Source of the DNA: an uncultured delta proteobacterium
Lineage (GTDB): Bacteria; Myxococcota_A; Polyangia; Polyangiales; Polyangiaceae
Reading direction: 5' to 3'
DNA length: 15,028 nucleotides
Assembly (NCBI GenBank): GCA_903893335.1
Contig: CAITLX010000793.1
Location: 1 to 15,028, forward strand
Below are positions 1 through 9,221 of the stretch, one piece after another. The notes under the pieces are model-generated. The model was given only the letters and a program-made list of their open reading frames with translations. It had not been told where the DNA came from and did no database searches. Position numbers and translations under genes: made by a program. The stretch's first letter is position 1. Each line of letters begins with the position of its first letter.

Positions 1-215
1 CGCTCCTCGCTCGCCGTCGTGGCGACGCGCGAAGCGAGCGCCCCGGCGAGCGCAGCGCCGCGCGCCGAGGCCGCGTCGTCGCTGGCCTGCCGCAGCCCCG
101 AGAGCCCCGCGAGCGTCACCGCGAGCGCGGTGGCGGCGCCCATGGCCACGACGAGCGCGGGCACGAGCGCGACGAGCGGCAGCCCGGCGCGGCCGAGGCG
201 GGCGGGGCGTGCCAT
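1..215 (-). CDS. N-terminus of an unidentified membrane protein (runs off the left edge)
   Basis: Reading the minus strand from an ATG at 215 gives an open frame of 71 codons with no stop before the window edge. It begins MARPARLGRAGLPLV: a short Arg-rich N-terminus followed by a hydrophobic stretch of about 25-30 Ala, Val and Leu residues (residues 12-40), which looks like an uncleaved membrane segment. An Ala/Ser/Asp/Arg-rich segment follows (LRQASDDAASARGAALAGAL), typical of a helix leaving the membrane. The gene is divergent from pilB, 130 bp away. No clear Shine-Dalgarno sequence precedes the ATG. The arrangement resembles the start of a sensor histidine kinase or other signalling receptor, but no diagnostic domain is inside the window, so that is only a guess. 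The family is not recognised. Confidence 0.55.
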   Translation of the reverse strand, partial: MARPARLGRAGLPLVALVPALVVAMGAATALAVTLAGLSGLRQASDDAASARGAALAGALASRVATTASEE

Positions 216-250
216 GGGGGCGAGCGTACCCCAGGCGGGGGACGAGGACG

Positions 251-279
251 TTGGCCGCCCTCCGCCCGGATGGCATATG
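251..279 (+). promoter_or_regulatory. weak candidate sigma70-type promoter for pilB
   Basis: TTGGCC at 251-256 and CATATG at 274-279 are separated by 17 bp. CATATG is the only AT-rich hexamer in the gap before pilB. The -35 box is a fair match to consensus but the -10 matches at only three of six positions, so this is tentative. An in-frame ATG lies inside the -10 box (277), but the pilB start is placed at 346. Confidence 0.22.
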
Positions 280-345
280 CTCCGAGGGCCGCGCGAGGAG
301 AGGTCGTCGCGCGGTGACCACGAGTCTCCGAGGAGAGCCGCGCGC

Positions 346-2049
<1,704 letters not shown>

Positions 2050-2079
2050 CCCGCCCCCGCGAACCGAGCGCACGATCCC

Positions 2080-3213
2080 ATGACCCAGCTTCCGCCGCCC
2101 GAGGGCCTTCGCGTCAACCTTCACCAGCTGTTGAAGGCGATGATCGAGAAGGGCGCGAGCGACATGCACATCACGACCGGCTCGCCGCCGCTGCTTCGCA
2201 TCGACGGCTCCGTCGTCCCGCTCAAGCTCCCGGCGCTGTCGCCCATCGAGACCAAGCAGCTCTGCTACTCGATCCTCACCGAGGAGCAGAAGATCCAGTT
2301 CGAGAAGACCAACGAGCTCGACCTCTCGTTCGGCGTGAAGCACCTCTCGCGCTTCCGCGCGAACGTCTTCACGCAGCGAGGCGCCGTCTCGGGCGCCTTC
2401 CGCGCGATCCCGTTCAAGATCTTGAGCTTCGACGAGCTCGGCCTGCCGAGCGTCGTCGGCGAGCTCTCGAGCCGGCCGCGCGGGCTGGTGCTGGTGACGG
2501 GCCCGACCGGGTCGGGCAAATCGACGACGCTCGCCTCGATCATCGACAAGATCAACGGCGAGACGCGCCAGCACATCATGACGATCGAGGACCCGATCGA
2601 GTACCTGCACCCGCACAAGCTGTCGGTGGTCAACCAGCGCGAGGTCGGCAGCGACACGGCCAATTTCAAGACGGCGCTGAAGTACGTGCTGCGCCAGGAC
2701 CCGGACGTCGTGCTCATCGGCGAGCTGCGCGACCTCGAGACGATCGAGGCGGCGCTCACCATCGCCGAGACGGGCCACCTCGTCTTCGCCACGCTGCACA
2801 CCAACTCGTGCGCGCAGACGATCAACCGCATCGTCGACGTGTTCCCCTCCAACCAGCAGCAGCAGATCCGCGCGCAGCTCGCGTTCGTGCTGCAAGGCGT
2901 CGTGACGCAGCTGCTCTTGCCGCGCGCGAGCGGGCCGGGGCGCGTGCTCGCGGTCGAGGTGATGGTGCCCAACTCGGCCATCCGCAACCTCATCCGCGAG
3001 GACAAGGTCCACCAGATCTACTCGTCGATGCAGATGGGCCAGGACAAGTACGGGATGCAGACGCTCAACCAGTCGCTGTTCTCGCTCTTCAGCCGCCGCC
3101 TCATCACGCTCGAGGAGGCCGTCGGCCGGTCGAGCGAGCCCGAGGAGCTTCGCAACATGATCGAGGGCAAATCGGCCCTCGGCGGCGCCGCGCCGCGCCC
3201 CGCCAACCGCTGA
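2080..3213 (+). CDS. pilT: type IV pilus retraction ATPase PilT
   Basis: This is the hexameric cytoplasmic ATPase that depolymerises the pilus and powers twitching (social) motility. It has 377 aa, a normal PilT length. The N-terminal PAS-like region contains GASDMHITTGSPPLLRIDG. The RecA-like core has Walker A GPTGSGKST (residues 141-149), LRQDPDVVLIGELRD as the Walker B region, and the His box TGHLVFATLHTNSC. The C-terminal AIRNLIRE motif needed for retraction is intact. There is no tetracysteine zinc site, which distinguishes it from PilB next door. The start at 2080 lies 30 bp after the pilB stop and has no strong Shine-Dalgarno, which suits translation of the second gene of a short operon. 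The next gene is purF rather than the expected pilC. Confidence 0.97.
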   Translation: MTQLPPPEGLRVNLHQLLKAMIEKGASDMHITTGSPPLLRIDGSVVPLKLPALSPIETKQLCYSILTEEQKIQFEKTNELDLSFGVKHLSRFRANVFTQRGAVSGAFRAIPFKILSFDELGLPSVVGELSSRPRGLVLVTGPTGSGKSTTLASIIDKINGETRQHIMTIEDPIEYLHPHKLSVVNQREVGSDTANFKTALKYVLRQDPDVVLIGELRDLETIEAALTIAETGHLVFATLHTNSCAQTINRIVDVFPSNQQQQIRAQLAFVLQGVVTQLLLPRASGPGRVLAVEVMVPNSAIRNLIREDKVHQIYSSMQMGQDKYGMQTLNQSLFSLFSRRLITLEEAVGRSSEPEELRNMIEGKSALGGAAPRPANR

Positions 3214-3229
3214 CGGCGGCGCGGGGCTG

Positions 3230-3244
3230 CGAGCAGCCTGCTCG
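3230..3244. other. short perfect inverted repeat after pilT
   Basis: CGAGCAG-C-CTGCTCG lies 16 bp after the pilT stop. It could form a five-base-pair stem with a five-base loop in RNA. No T-tract follows, so a terminator role is only possible. Confidence 0.2.
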
Positions 3245-3247
3245 GCG

Positions 3248-3325
3248 TGAGGATTGCGCCGTCGGCGTCGCGGGGCGATCGCGCGACCGCGCGTGTTGAG
3301 GGATGGCGCCGCGGGCGTCGCGGGG
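3248..3325. repeat. degenerate direct repeat, about 50-bp period, between pilT and purF
   Basis: The stretch 3248-3275 (TGAGGATTGCGCC onward) recurs at 3297-3325 (TGAGGGATGGCGCC onward). The last 20 bases of each copy match at 18 positions, and one single-base indel lies in the left part. The repeat fills most of the 128-bp pilT-purF gap. No function is evident. Confidence 0.5.
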
Positions 3326-3341
3326 TTAGAGACCCCCTCGC

Positions 3342-4760
3342 ATGTGCGGCGTCTTCGGCATCTGGGGCCATCCTGAAGCGGCGAAGCTCAGCTACCTGGG
3401 GCTGCACGCGTTGCAGCACCGGGGGCAGGAGTCGGCCGGCATCGTCACGAGCGACGGGCATCGGCTCTACGCCCACCGCGCGATGGGGCTGGTCAACGAC
3501 TGCTTCCGCCCGGCCGACCTCGCGACGCTGCCGGGCGCGTCGGCCATCGGGCACGTCCGCTACTCGACCGCCGGCGGTTCGCACATCCGCAACGCGCAGC
3601 CGTTCTCGGTGGACGACGCGCGCGGCTCGATCGCCGTTGCGCACAACGGCAACCTGACCAACGCGGACGACGTGCACGAGCGCCTCGAGGCGCGCGGCTC
3701 CATCTTCCAGAGCGGCAGCGACACCGAGGTCATCGTGCACCTCGTGGCGATGAGCACGCAGCGCGCGGTCGAGGACCGCATCGCCGACGCGCTCTCGCAG
3801 GTGCGCGGCGCGTACTCGCTCGTGTTCCTCACCGAGAACGCCCTGGTCGCCGTGCGCGACCCGATGGGCATCCGGCCGCTCGTGCTCGGCACGATGAAGA
3901 CCGAGCACGGCGACGACGTGCACGTCGTGGCCAGCGAGCCGACGGCGTTCGACCTCATCGACGCCCGCCTCGTGCGCGAGATCCTCCCCGGCGAGATGAT
4001 CGTCATCGATCGCCACGGCGTGCGCTCGAGCCGCCCCTTCGCGACCGCGCCGACGCGCCTGTGCGTGTTCGAGTACGTCTACTTTGCGCGCCCCGACGCG
4101 AAGATCGGCGGCGTCGGCGTGTACGAGGCGCGCAAGCGCTTCGGCCGCCGCCTCGCCGAGGAGGCCCCGGCGGTGTGCGACCTCGTCATCCCGGTGCCCG
4201 ACTCCGGCGTGCCGGCGGCCATCGGCTACGCCGAGCGCTCGGGCGTTCCGTTCGAGATGGGCCTCATCCGCAGCCACTACGTCGGCCGCACGTTCATCGA
4301 GCCGCAGCAGTCCATCCGCCACTTCGGCGTGAGGCTCAAGCTCAACGCCGTCAGCGAGACCATCCGCGGCAAGCGCGTCGTCGTCGTCGACGACTCGATC
4401 GTGCGCGGCACCACCAGCCGCAAGATCGTGAAGATGATCCGCGACGCGGGCGCCTCGGAGGTGCACCTGCGCATCTCGAGCCCGCCGACCAGCTGGCCCT
4501 GCTACTACGGAATCGACACGCCCACGCGCAAGGAGCTCGTCGCCTCCAGCCACACGGTCGCCGAGACGTGCAAGTTCATCACGGCCGACTCGCTCTCGTA
4601 CCTGTCGCGCGACGGCATGCTCGACGCGGTCGCGACCTCGCCCGGCTGCTCGTCGAGCGCGGAGGAGTTCTGCCACGCCTGCTTCTCGGGGCAGTACCCC
4701 ATCCCGCTCGGGCCGCCGCCGCGTGGAAGGCAGCTCCCCATCGCCGGCGTGGCGAGCTAG
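3342..4760 (+). CDS. purF: amidophosphoribosyltransferase PurF
   Basis: This cytosolic enzyme catalyses the first committed step of purine synthesis: PRPP plus glutamine gives phosphoribosylamine. It has 472 aa. It begins MCGVFGIWG, so the glutamine-hydrolysing nucleophile Cys2 is exposed after removal of Met and there is no long propeptide. The Ntn-type glutaminase domain covers about residues 2-235 (QHRGQESAGI, HNGNLTN). The phosphoribosyltransferase domain follows, with the PRPP loop VVVVDDSIVRGTTSRK. Cysteines at 241 (CVFEYVYF), 387 (PCYYGID), 444 and 447 (CHAC) match the four ligands of the [4Fe-4S] cluster in the Bacillus-type enzyme, so this is the iron-sulphur form. The start follows from the required MCG N-terminus. 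A 10-bp gap to the next gene suggests co-transcription with it. Confidence 0.97.
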   Translation: MCGVFGIWGHPEAAKLSYLGLHALQHRGQESAGIVTSDGHRLYAHRAMGLVNDCFRPADLATLPGASAIGHVRYSTAGGSHIRNAQPFSVDDARGSIAVAHNGNLTNADDVHERLEARGSIFQSGSDTEVIVHLVAMSTQRAVEDRIADALSQVRGAYSLVFLTENALVAVRDPMGIRPLVLGTMKTEHGDDVHVVASEPTAFDLIDARLVREILPGEMIVIDRHGVRSSRPFATAPTRLCVFEYVYFARPDAKIGGVGVYEARKRFGRRLAEEAPAVCDLVIPVPDSGVPAAIGYAERSGVPFEMGLIRSHYVGRTFIEPQQSIRHFGVRLKLNAVSETIRGKRVVVVDDSIVRGTTSRKIVKMIRDAGASEVHLRISSPPTSWPCYYGIDTPTRKELVASSHTVAETCKFITADSLSYLSRDGMLDAVATSPGCSSSAEEFCHACFSGQYPIPLGPPPRGRQLPIAGVAS

Positions 4761-4770
4761 TCTGCGCGCG

Positions 4771-5709
4771 ATGACGGCGAGCGCTCTGTTCGACCACGCC
4801 CCCGACCGCGTCTCGATCGTCGAGGTGTCGCCGCGCGACGGCCTGCAGAACGAGCCGACGATCGTGCCCACCGAGGGCAAGCGCCAGCTCATCGACGCGC
4901 TCGTCGCCGCGGGCGTCGCGCGCGTCGAGGTCACCAGCTTCGTGTCGCCTCGGTGGGTGCCGCAGCTCGCCGACGCCGACACGCTCGCCGCCGAGCTCCG
5001 CGCGCCGGCGGGGGTCTCGTTCGCCGCGCTCTGCCCGAACGCGCGCGGCCTGGAGCGCGCCCACGCGGCCGGTCTCGACGAGATCGCCGTGTTCCTCTCC
5101 GCGAGCGAGTCGCACAACCAGAAGAACGTCAACAAGTCGGTCGCCGACACGCTCGCGGTCTTCCGCGAGATCGTGCCGCCCGCGCGCGACCTCGGCATGC
5201 GCGTGCGCGCGTACGTCTCGACGGTGTGGGGCTGCCCCTACGAGGGGGAGGTCGACCCGAAGGTCGCGCTCGGCATCGCGAAGGAGCTCGTGGTGCTCGG
5301 CTGCTACCAGGTGTCGCTCGGCGACACGATCGGCTGCGGCACCCCCCGCCAGACGGCCGAGATCCTCGAGCGCTTCGCCGGCGAGCTCGCGCGCGACAAG
5401 GTCGCGCTGCACTTCCACGACACGCGCGGCACGGCGCTGGCCAACGCGCTGGTGGGCCTCGAGATGGGCTTCCGCGATTTCGACGCGTCCGTCGGCGGCC
5501 TCGGCGGCTGCCCCTACGCGCCCGGCGCCGCGGGCAACCTCGCGACCGAGGACCTCGTCTACATGCTGCACGGCATGGGCATCGAGACGGGCATCGACCT
5601 CGACCGGCTCATCGAGGCCGGTCAGCTCGCCGAGCGCCTCGTCGGGCGCCCGCTGCCCGGCAAGGTGCACAAGGCCGGCCGCTTCACGCGACGCACCGGG
5701 CCTACGTAG
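4771..5709 (+). CDS. hydroxymethylglutaryl-CoA lyase
   Basis: This enzyme cleaves HMG-CoA to acetyl-CoA and acetoacetate, the last step of leucine breakdown; in myxobacteria HMG-CoA also links to isoprenoid and iso-branched fatty acid metabolism. It has 312 aa, normal for the family, and forms a DRE-TIM-type barrel. Active-site elements are visible: the arginine and metal-ligand aspartate in VEVSPRDGLQNE (R22, D23), metal-binding histidines in LHFHDTRG (H214, H216), and the essential cysteine loop GGLGGCPYAPGAAGN (C247). EVTSFVSPRWVPQLADA is also characteristic and separates it from homocitrate and isopropylmalate synthases. The ATG at 4771 is preferred over an in-frame start at 4723, which would overlap purF. 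The symbols mvaB or yngG are used in other bacteria; none is assigned here. Confidence 0.94.
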   Translation: MTASALFDHAPDRVSIVEVSPRDGLQNEPTIVPTEGKRQLIDALVAAGVARVEVTSFVSPRWVPQLADADTLAAELRAPAGVSFAALCPNARGLERAHAAGLDEIAVFLSASESHNQKNVNKSVADTLAVFREIVPPARDLGMRVRAYVSTVWGCPYEGEVDPKVALGIAKELVVLGCYQVSLGDTIGCGTPRQTAEILERFAGELARDKVALHFHDTRGTALANALVGLEMGFRDFDASVGGLGGCPYAPGAAGNLATEDLVYMLHGMGIETGIDLDRLIEAGQLAERLVGRPLPGKVHKAGRFTRRTGPT

Positions 5710-5734
5710 CTCAGGTCGCGCGCCGTCGCGGCGG

Positions 5735-7312
5735 TCAGGGGCCTGCCTGGCAGGCGAGGTGCGAGAAGTAGACCTCGGGGCCGCCGGCGCGGTCGTCGCG
5801 GAAGAGCACGCCGACGTCGCCCGCGGGGCCGAACGCGGCGTAGGGCATGACGCTGTCGCCGGTGGCGCGCGTGATGCGGCTCTCGGGGCCGAGGGCGCTC
5901 GCGAGGTGCCCGTCGAGCATCTTGCTGTAGAGCTCGTAGCCCTGGTTCGCGTCCTTGTCGTCGCTCCACACGAGCAGCGCGCGGTCGCCGAGCGGCAAGA
6001 GCGCGGGGTAGCGCGAGTGGCGCGGGCTGTCGGTGAGGGCTCGCGCGGCGGTCACGCGGGCGCCGTCCTCCGACAGCGCGGCGCCGTAGACGGCGCGCGG
6101 CGCGAGGTCGGTCTCGTACCAGGCGACGAGGTAGGCGTCGCGGTTCCACGCGATGGTGGGGAAGGCCCCTTGCAGGCCGGAGGTCACCTCGAGCGCGGAG
6201 GCGCGCTCCTTGAGCAGCGGGTCGAGCGAGGCGAACCAGACCGAGGTCTGCCCCGCGACGACGCGCGTCCACGCCAGCCCGAGGCCGTGCGCGCCCGCGG
6301 CGAGCACGGGCGACTCGTCCTGCGACGCCGAGAGGCGCGTCGCCTGCGTCTCGCTGCCGAGCAGCGAGCCGTCGAGCGCGATGCGGCGCCCCCAGATCTG
6401 GAAGTTGCCCGCGCGGTCGTCCTCCCACGCGACGACGAACTCGTTGCCCGTCCACACGAGCGACGGGTTGATGGAGAAGCCCGGGGCGCGCGTCACGCGT
6501 ACGTCGGCGGCGAGCTTCTGTCCGTCGGGGGCGAGCGTCGCGAAGTAGATCTCGTAGTTGGCGTCGCGCCGGTCGCTCCACGCGACCCCGAGCCGATCGC
6601 CCGTCCATGCGGTCGAGCCTCCGCTCGCGTCCGACGGCACCAGGGTGAGCTTCGCCTCGGCGCGCGCGATGGCGCCGTCGCTCGTGAGGCCCGAGGTGTA
6701 GACGCCGGATTTCCCGGCGACCTCGCCCGAGTAGGTGGCCACGTACGAGGTGCCCGTCCACGCGACGCCTCCGGGCGACGCCGGCGAGAGGTCGCTCGAG
6801 ACGCGCAGCGCGTCGGCGCCCGTCGGCTCGTAGCGGGCGCCGTCGTCGACCACGCCGTTGCAGTCGTTGTCGACGCCGTCGCAGCTCTCGCGACCGCCGG
6901 GCAGCGCGCCGGCGTTGGTGTCGTCGCAGTCGTCGCCGCACGCTCCGGTGTCGCCCGCGGCGTGCCCCGGCAGCGGCGCGCGGTGCCCGTCGCGATCGAG
7001 GTCGAGCGTGACGGGCGCGTGCGTGCAGCCCCCCTTGGTCGCGTCGCACGCGTCGGCGGTGCAGGGGTCGGCGTCGTCGCACCCGAGCGGGCCTGCATCG
7101 ACACACTTGCCCGCGTCGCAGCGGACGACCTCGCAGAGGTCGGCGCCGACGCAGTCGGCGTCGATGAGGCAGACCGGCGCGTCGGGCGTGCCCGCGTCGT
7201 CGGCGACGACGAGCCCCGTGCGCGCGCCGCACCCGAGCGCTCCGAGCGCGAGCGCCGCGAACCCGCTGGCGACGCGCCCCGCCGACCGGCCTGCCGCTCC
7301 GCCGGGCCTCAC
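5735..7312 (-). CDS. lipoprotein with cysteine-rich N-terminus, MopE-type motif and probable seven-bladed propeller
   Basis: A 525-aa predicted lipoprotein. The start is placed at GTG 7312, which overlaps the stop of the upstream lipoprotein gene (GTGA), so translation is probably coupled. It gives a signal peptide ending in the lipobox LGALGC (C28). Residues 48-151 hold many Cys-X-Asp repeats and CDGVDNDCNGVVDDG (144-158), the metal-binding-type motif seen in MopE-like and many myxobacterial surface proteins. From about 180 to the end there are seven similar units of about 45-50 residues. Each has a W-x-G/N-x-x-x-x-V-A-W/Y core, an acidic S/E-D-D/R-R-D/A turn and a Y/W-x-x-x-L-x-x-DG edge (for example AWTGDRLGVAWSDRRD and VWTGNEFVVAWEDDRAG). 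This fits a sialidase/TolB-like beta-propeller. No catalytic residues are recognised; a binding or scaffold role at the cell surface is inferred. Confidence 0.82.
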   Translation of the reverse strand: MRPGGAAGRSAGRVASGFAALALGALGCGARTGLVVADDAGTPDAPVCLIDADCVGADLCEVVRCDAGKCVDAGPLGCDDADPCTADACDATKGGCTHAPVTLDLDRDGHRAPLPGHAAGDTGACGDDCDDTNAGALPGGRESCDGVDNDCNGVVDDGARYEPTGADALRVSSDLSPASPGGVAWTGTSYVATYSGEVAGKSGVYTSGLTSDGAIARAEAKLTLVPSDASGGSTAWTGDRLGVAWSDRRDANYEIYFATLAPDGQKLAADVRVTRAPGFSINPSLVWTGNEFVVAWEDDRAGNFQIWGRRIALDGSLLGSETQATRLSASQDESPVLAAGAHGLGLAWTRVVAGQTSVWFASLDPLLKERASALEVTSGLQGAFPTIAWNRDAYLVAWYETDLAPRAVYGAALSEDGARVTAARALTDSPRHSRYPALLPLGDRALLVWSDDKDANQGYELYSKMLDGHLASALGPESRITRATGDSVMPYAAFGPAGDVGVLFRDDRAGGPEVYFSHLACQAGP

Positions 7313-7857
7313 AGGCAGCCACCGATGCCGGGGACGTCGACCGGCTGGCACACCAGGCCGTCGGGGCACGACCCGACCTGGGCGATGCGGCAGAGCTGCA
7401 CGCACGAGACGCCGGCGCCGGAGACGACGCAGACGAAGCCCCCCGCGCAGCCCGAGCCGGCCCCGTCGCAGGCGTCGCCCTGTGTTCCGGTGCCCGCGGG
7501 GACGCAGGAGGCGCCGTATTGCTCCTGCGCGCAGGGCCCCTGCGGGTAGCTGACCCACGGCATGCACGCCTCGCCCGCGGCGCAGCCGCCCGGCGCTGCG
7601 GCGTACGGGTCGCAGTCGAGCTGCGGCGGGTCGATGGGCGCGTCGGGGCAGCCCGGATCGTGGAAATCGGGGAGGGCGTCGCGCACGTCGGCGCGCGTGT
7701 CGCGGGGCGCGTCCCGCGCGGCGTCGCGCGCGTCGGCGGCGGCGTCGGCCGAGCCCGCGTCGAGCGCGTCGTCTCCCTCGCCGGGGGACACCGAGCCGCC
7801 GCAACCCACCAGCGACAGCCCTACGGCGACGACCGAAACGCCCAAGCTCACGCGCAT
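7309..7857 (-). CDS. small cysteine-rich lipoprotein
   Basis: A predicted 182-aa exported lipoprotein of unrecognised function. The ATG at 7857 is chosen because it yields a textbook signal peptide, MRVSLGVSVVAVGLSLVGC, with C19 as the lipidation site. The frame stays open to a GTG at 7896, which would add 13 residues and give a less typical signal. After the signal comes an Asp/Ala-rich linker (GDDALDAGSADAAADARD). A C-terminal half with about fourteen cysteines follows (CDPYAAAPGGCAAGEACMPW, CAGGFVCVVSGAGVSCVQLC), ending GIGGCL. Spacing of the cysteines suggests disulphide-bonded folding outside the cytoplasm. The stop overlaps the start of the next lipoprotein gene by 4 bp, so the two are probably made together and may interact. 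Confidence 0.8.
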   Translation of the reverse strand: MRVSLGVSVVAVGLSLVGCGGSVSPGEGDDALDAGSADAAADARDAARDAPRDTRADVRDALPDFHDPGCPDAPIDPPQLDCDPYAAAPGGCAAGEACMPWVSYPQGPCAQEQYGASCVPAGTGTQGDACDGAGSGCAGGFVCVVSGAGVSCVQLCRIAQVGSCPDGLVCQPVDVPGIGGCL

Positions 7858-7917
7858 GATCGCGGAAGCGTAGCCGAACTTCGCGCGCCGGGACACCCGC
7901 GGCGCGCCGGCGCACGG

Positions 7918-8033
7918 GTCAAACGTTCGGGTCGCGCGGCGCGCGGGTCAATCGTCCGGGTCGTGCGGCGCGCGGGCCAATCGTCCGGGTCGTGCGATGC
8001 GCGGTTCAATCGTCCGGGTCGTGCGATGCGCGC
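7918..8033. repeat. four tandem 29-bp repeats covering the 3' end of the FHA-AAA+ gene
   Basis: Four directly adjacent 29-bp units lie at 7918-7946, 7947-7975, 7976-8004 and 8005-8033. The shared core on the plus strand is CAATCGTCCGGGTCGTGCG; the leftmost unit is the most diverged (CAAACGTTCGGGTCGCGCG). The rightmost unit contains the last codons and TGA stop of the minus-strand FHA-AAA+ gene (HDPDD, stop). The other three are downstream copies of that end. Twenty-nine is not a multiple of three, so the copies change frame. There are no spacers, so this is not a CRISPR array. Confidence 0.9.
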
Positions 8034-9208
8034 GCAAACAGCAACTCGTGGGACCGCACCATGCGCCGGCGGCCGAGCAGCGCGGCGTGCTCGAGCACGG
8101 CGCGTAGCTCGCGCAGGTTGCCGACCCAGGGCTGGGCGCGCAGCGCGGCGACCGCGTCGGGCGAGAGCTCGCGCGCCGGCAGCGGCATGCCCTCGGTGGT
8201 GGCGAGCAGGAGCGCTGCGGCGATCGCCTCGATCTCGTCGCCGCGCTCGCGCAGCGGCGGGATGCCGACCGACACCGCGCCCAGCCGCTCGAGCAGGTCG
8301 GCGCGGAAGGTCCCGTACGCCACGGCGTGGCGCAGCGGGTGGGTGGTCGTCGCGACGATGCGCGGCTCGAGCGCCACGCGCGACGCGCCGCCCATGCGCG
8401 TGAACGATCCGTCGCGAAGGGCCTCGGCGAGGCGCTCCTGGACGAGCATCGGGAGCTCACCGACCGACTCGAGCACGACGGTGCCGCCGCGCGCTGCCTC
8501 GAGCACGCCGGGGGTCGTGCGCCCGTCCGTCTCGCTGCCGAAGAGCGTGCGCTCGAGGGCGTGCGGCTCGAGGGCGGCGCAGTGCACGTGGCAGAGCGGC
8601 CCCTCGCGTCGGCCGCCGCGCAGGTGCAGCAACGTGGCGAACGCTCCCTTGCCAGCGCCGAGCTCGCCGCAGAGCAGGAGGTTGGCGTCGGCGCCGAGGC
8701 GGACGACGAGGTCGAGCAAGCGAGCGAAGACGCCGCCGACCGCGAAGTGGGAGGCTGCCTGCTCGAGCGGGGGGGGGACCGAGGAGGTGCGCTTGCGGCC
8801 TCCGGTGGGTGACGAGGGGCGGACGATGACGCGCGACACGACGGTCACCTGCGGCGCGAGCGCCAGCAGCGCGGCGCCCATCGCGACCACGGCCCCCGTC
8901 GCGAGCGGGACCGGCTCGCCGGGGGCGAGGTGCTCGCCCGCGATGGACGTCCCGTGCACGCCTCCGAGGTCGGTGATCGTGGCGTCGTGGGTGAGATCGA
9001 GGCGTGCGTGCACGCGCGAGACCTCGCGCCGGTCGAGCCGCACGTCGCACGTCGGATCGCGGCCGACCGTGAGCCCCGGCGCCGCGGAGACGCAGACCTC
9101 GCGCGCGCCGAGGCCGTCGTCGACGAGCAGGCGGACGGGGGCGAGGCGATGCCCGGTGCCCTCCCGAGCGTCGGGGGTGGCCGCGGACGCTTGCGGGAGG
9201 TGCGACAT
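8006..9208 (-). CDS. FHA-domain protein with degenerate sigma54-activator-type AAA+ domain
   Basis: A 400-aa cytosolic protein. Residues about 45-115 form a forkhead-associated (phosphothreonine-binding) domain: LTVGRDPTCDVRL, EVSRVHARL, GVHGTS. Residues about 150-390 resemble the central domain of bacterial enhancer-binding proteins: Walker A GELGAGKG (181-188), LFGSE (222-226), GGTVVLESVGELP (241 onward), FRADLLERLGAVSVGIPPLRERGDEI, and WVGNLREL. Key parts are missing. The GAFTGA loop that contacts sigma54 is absent between LFGSE and GVLEAARGG. The Walker B acidic pair is Glu247-Ser248 rather than Asp-Glu. There is no C-terminal helix-turn-helix; the protein ends ASHDPDD. It is therefore probably not a working sigma54 activator, and a signalling or decoy role is inferred. 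The ATG at 9208 is chosen; ATG 9223 overlaps a promoter -10 box. Confidence 0.85.
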   Translation of the reverse strand: MSHLPQASAATPDAREGTGHRLAPVRLLVDDGLGAREVCVSAAPGLTVGRDPTCDVRLDRREVSRVHARLDLTHDATITDLGGVHGTSIAGEHLAPGEPVPLATGAVVAMGAALLALAPQVTVVSRVIVRPSSPTGGRKRTSSVPPPLEQAASHFAVGGVFARLLDLVVRLGADANLLLCGELGAGKGAFATLLHLRGGRREGPLCHVHCAALEPHALERTLFGSETDGRTTPGVLEAARGGTVVLESVGELPMLVQERLAEALRDGSFTRMGGASRVALEPRIVATTTHPLRHAVAYGTFRADLLERLGAVSVGIPPLRERGDEIEAIAAALLLATTEGMPLPARELSPDAVAALRAQPWVGNLRELRAVLEHAALLGRRRMVRSHELLFARASHDPDD

Positions 9209-9221
9209 GGGACTGAGAAAC

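Noticed and set aside
19..345. N-terminal extension of PilB to position 19
   Set aside because: The extension has no PilB similarity, overlaps the divergent membrane gene, and a good ribosome binding site precedes the ATG at 346.
3018..5198. Long antisense frame of over 700 codons under purF and the HMG-CoA lyase gene
   Set aside because: Its translation is low-complexity Arg/Ala/Asp/Val text with no domain, and it lies opposite two clear enzymes. It is a third-position GC shadow.
5741..5755. Palindrome GCCTGCC-T-GGCAGGC at the convergent ends of the HMG-CoA lyase and lipoprotein genes, as a bidirectional terminator
   Set aside because: It lies inside the lipoprotein coding end, forms only a short stem, and has no T-rich tail on either strand.
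5759..7549. Plus-strand frame of about 600 codons across the two lipoprotein genes
   Set aside because: The minus-strand frames there have signal peptides, lipoboxes and repeated domain structure; the plus frame has none.
7918..8033. CRISPR array, suggested by a 29-bp repeat unit
   Set aside because: The units are directly adjacent with no spacers, and the unit is a copy of a gene's own end; no cas genes are present.
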